Source: Neisseria dentiae
Lineage (GTDB): Bacteria > Pseudomonadota > Gammaproteobacteria > Burkholderiales > Neisseriaceae
Reading direction: 5' to 3'
Length of the DNA: 64,000 bases
Assembly (NCBI RefSeq): GCF_014055005.1
Contig: NZ_CP059570.1
Coordinates: forward strand, 124,001 to 188,000
Below are positions 61,840 through 64,000 of this stretch, piece by piece; position 1 is the stretch's first letter, and each line of letters begins with the position of its first letter. Position numbers and translations under genes: made by a program. Under the pieces are notes generated by a model. The model was not told the origin of the DNA, searched no databases, and saw nothing but the letters and a program-made list of their open reading frames with translations.

Positions 61840-62650
61840 GGTCTGTCGACATTCAAGTTTTCAGTGTATCCTATCCTCATGACCAGATATATTCTGACCG
61901 ATGCACAGTGGGCAAAAATTGAGCCTTTATGCCAAGGAAAAGTTGGCGATGCCGGCCGAACCGCTGTCGATAACCGATTATTTATAGAAGCCATACTATG
62001 GATTATCCGTACCGGCAGTCCTTGGCGCGATCTGCCCGAAGAGTTCGGTAATTGGAAAAGTATCCACAAACGCTACCGCAGATGGGTCTTGGCCGACCGT
62101 TTTCATGATATTTTTGAAGAACTGAACCGTGATCTCGATATGGAGTATGTCATGATTGACGGCACAATTGTCAAAGTTCACCGCCACGGTCAGGGTGCAA
62201 AAGGGGGACTCTAAATCAGGCCATCGGCCAATCCAAAGGCGGGATGACGACCAAGATTTTGGCTATGGTGGATGCTTTGGGGAACCTGATTGACTTCAAA
62301 CTGATGCCTGGTCAGCGCAATGACATTTGCGGCGTAGAACCGCTGATTAAAGAAAAGGAATTTGATGCTTTATTGGCGGATAAAGCCTTTGATGCCGACT
62401 GGCTGGTCGAAGAGTTGACCGAAAGGGGGAGTAAGGTGGTTATTCCGCCGCGTAACAACCGCAAATTGCAGCGGGAACACGACAAGATGATGTATTGCTG
62501 GCGACATTTGATTGAGAACTTTTTTGCAAACTCAAAGAATTCAAAAAGATTGCGATGCGCGCAGAAAAAACCGACCAATCTTTTGCTGCCAATATTTACC
62601 TTGTTGCTGCCGTATTGAAATTAAGGTAAACTTGAATGTCGACAGACCCT
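61840..62650 (+). mobile_element. IS5-family (IS427/IS1301-type) element
   Basis: 811 bp with perfect 19-bp ends GGGTCTGTCGACATTCAAG and complement, inserted at CTAG with TA duplicated. ORF1 (61879-62214) has the HTH and first Asp (YVMIDGTIVKV). ORF2, entered by -1 slippage at AAAAGGG (62204-62210), continues GGMTTKILAMVDALGN and ends around WRHLIENFF. One missing A at about 62527 then changes the last 35 codons, so the protein's C-terminus is aberrant. Confidence 0.82.
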
Positions 62651-62664
62651 AGTCTAGAGCCTAC

Positions 62665-62945
62665 AAAATACCACATTTTCCATTACCACCACACTATTGG
62701 CCAGAAGCTGGGGTATCAGCATTTGCTTCAACCAAGTATCGAATATCCTGCAGTTGAACGCTGCATGCAATAAACCGAATGTAAACAGCCGGTTGCTATA
62801 CAGCACACCGATGGGGTTGGTTTGATTGCGTACCTGTCAATTATTGGGTGCTGTTACACAGGCGAAACCTTTGCGAAATACCGGTTATCCCATCTGAACG
62901 GTTACCTGAACAATCAAGTAATCGTTTTTTTCATTTTGAGACGTG
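62665..62945. other. Gene-free stretch of unknown origin
   Basis: Between the IS1016-like end and the IS1106-like remnant. AT-rich with no reading frame I can relate to a family; probably eroded mobile DNA. Confidence 0.4.
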
Positions 62946-62949
62946 TTTC

Positions 62950-63955
62950 TTGTCTATATTTCCCCTAATTAACCCCTTTATCGGGGTACTGATTGCCTTT
63001 TCAGGCAGCAGGCACACGAAGCTTGTTGGCTGCTTTTGCAGGTTCAGGCACACCGCTTTTAAATAGCTTTGCGCCAGTACTTTCCGTAAACCAACACACG
63101 CGCTCTTTTACAGCCGAACTTCCGGTGCAGCGTACCGAAGGTTTGTTCGACTACATAGTGAACTTTCGACAGCTGCGTATTGCGCTGTTTCTCCTGCTCC
63201 GTTAAAGGTTTGCCCCGGTGTACCTTACGCATAATGCCGTCGGATAGCCGTTTGCTTTGCAGGTGTTCACGGTTGGTTTTACTGTCATATCCCTTTCTGC
63301 ATAGACAGTTGTTTTGGGTGCGATGTCGGCCAATAGCGGTTCGAAATGGTTGCACTCGTGGATGTTGGCCGGGGTGATGTGCAGTTTCTCGATATAGCCT
63401 TCCCAATCGGTGCGGGTGTGTTGTTTGTAGCCTAAGGTGAATTTGCCGTCCTTCTTCACACAGCGCGCATCTTTGTCTTTGCTGGGCAAGGTCTCGACGG
63501 CCTGGCGCTGTTTGCCGCCAACGGTTTGGATGATGGTGGCGTCAATCACTGCCGCCGGGGCTTTTTCTATTTTTAAACCTTTTTCGGTCAGCGGGCGGTT
63601 AATCAGTTCGAGAAGCCCGGTCAAGGTGTCATCTTGTGCCAGCCAATTGCGGAAACGGCAGAGGGTGCTGTGGTCGGGTAAGGCGACGTCATCAAAAGAA
63701 ATTCAGACGGGTAGCTAAACAACGTTCCAATTCCGGATCGGAGAGGCTGTGCCATTGGCCGGGCAAGACGGCTTTGAGCATGGGCAGTAGCGGATAGGCG
63801 GGGTGGTCGCGGATGTAACGGGTCTTTTGCTGGTTGAGCAGTTGTTCAACGGGCTGCCAATCGAGTAGCCGGTTAATTTTGAGTAACGGGTAGCTGTCGA
63901 TGTGTTTGCCCATCATGATTTGGGTTTGTTGGTGGAAGAAGCTGCTCATAAAAAA
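62950..63955 (-). pseudogene. IS1106-like (IS5-family) element, broken
   Basis: Minus strand from the ATG at 63949: DSYPLLKINRLLDWQPVEQLLNQQ, then a frameshift near 63700. The DDE core has AAVIDATIIQTVGGKQRQAVETLPSKDKDARCVKKDGKFTLGYKQHTRTD, then another shift near 63390-63290. The C-terminal YVVEQTFGTLHRKFGCKRA runs to about 63060, with traces to 62960. Three frames are needed to read it, so it is inactive. Confidence 0.78.
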
Positions 63956-64000
63956 ACTCCTCTGAATTCTTTCAAGGGAATTTAAAGTTTTTATGGTGTG

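Overview
The window comes from a member of the Neisseriaceae, most likely genus Neisseria. Dozens of copies of the 12-mer AGGCCGTCTGAA (the AG variant of the neisserial DNA uptake sequence, DUS) occur singly and as inverted pairs. dRS3-type palindromes (ATTCCC..GGGAAT) are present, and the core genes look neisserial (ParC, LtgA, an Mpg-type M23 peptidase, PilS/PilR, 6S RNA behind zapA). Core genes are GC-rich. The insertion-sequence (IS) zones and one small island at 51.7-52.5 kb are clearly AT-richer. The species cannot be fixed from sequence alone.

Layout. 0-5.3 kb: pilR (cut by the window edge), pilS and parC, all on the minus strand. 5.6-8.8 kb: a DUF4743/Nudix hydrolase and tldD, separated by a gap that holds a repeat element and a candidate Fur-controlled small RNA resembling NrrF. 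8.9-17.5 kb: an iron-siderophore locus with a TonB-dependent receptor, a PvdE/SyrD-type cyclic-peptide exporter, an SMR pump and fhuCDB behind a Fur box. 17.6-20.7 kb: gpsA, a coiled-coil gene plus zapA plus 6S RNA, then rplM-rpsI. 20.9-26.5 kb: M48 protease with lemA, hemL, mscS and a thioredoxin-like gene. 27.6-28.1 kb: free methionine-R-sulfoxide reductase. 29-35 kb: L-lactate utilisation, with lldP, lutB, lutC and lutA divergent from a GntR-type regulator across a palindromic operator. 35.4-37.3 kb: lytic transglycosylase ltgA.

37.3-44.1 kb is an IS graveyard: IS1595-family, IS1016-like, IS5-family, IS481 and IS3 elements, several nested. It encloses one intact ZIP metal transporter. 44.2-49.7 kb holds prpF, the tRNA cluster Gly-Gly-Gly-Cys-(Cys-like)-Leu, pgsA, uvrC and an EamA protein. 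This is the widely conserved uvrC-pgsA-glyW-cysT-leuZ block, but with an additional, structurally unusual tRNA-Cys-like gene inserted. 50-56.9 kb: fhs, an AT-rich ribbon-helix-helix/EVE-like protein, orn, a phosphoglycerate-mutase-like protein, and an M23 endopeptidase with a very long repetitive N-terminal extension. 57-58.7 kb: more nested ISs. 58.8-61.1 kb: pcm, a rhodanese, a DUF4126 protein and greB. 61.1-64 kb: transposase remnants, one Correia-like MITE, a nearly complete IS5-family element and an IS1106-like remnant.

There is no single large new defence or biosynthetic island. The most unusual items are the second tRNA-Cys-like gene, the NrrF-like sRNA, a family of composite MITE-like repeats built from DUS and dRS3 modules, the RHH-EVE protein, and the extended M23 peptidase.
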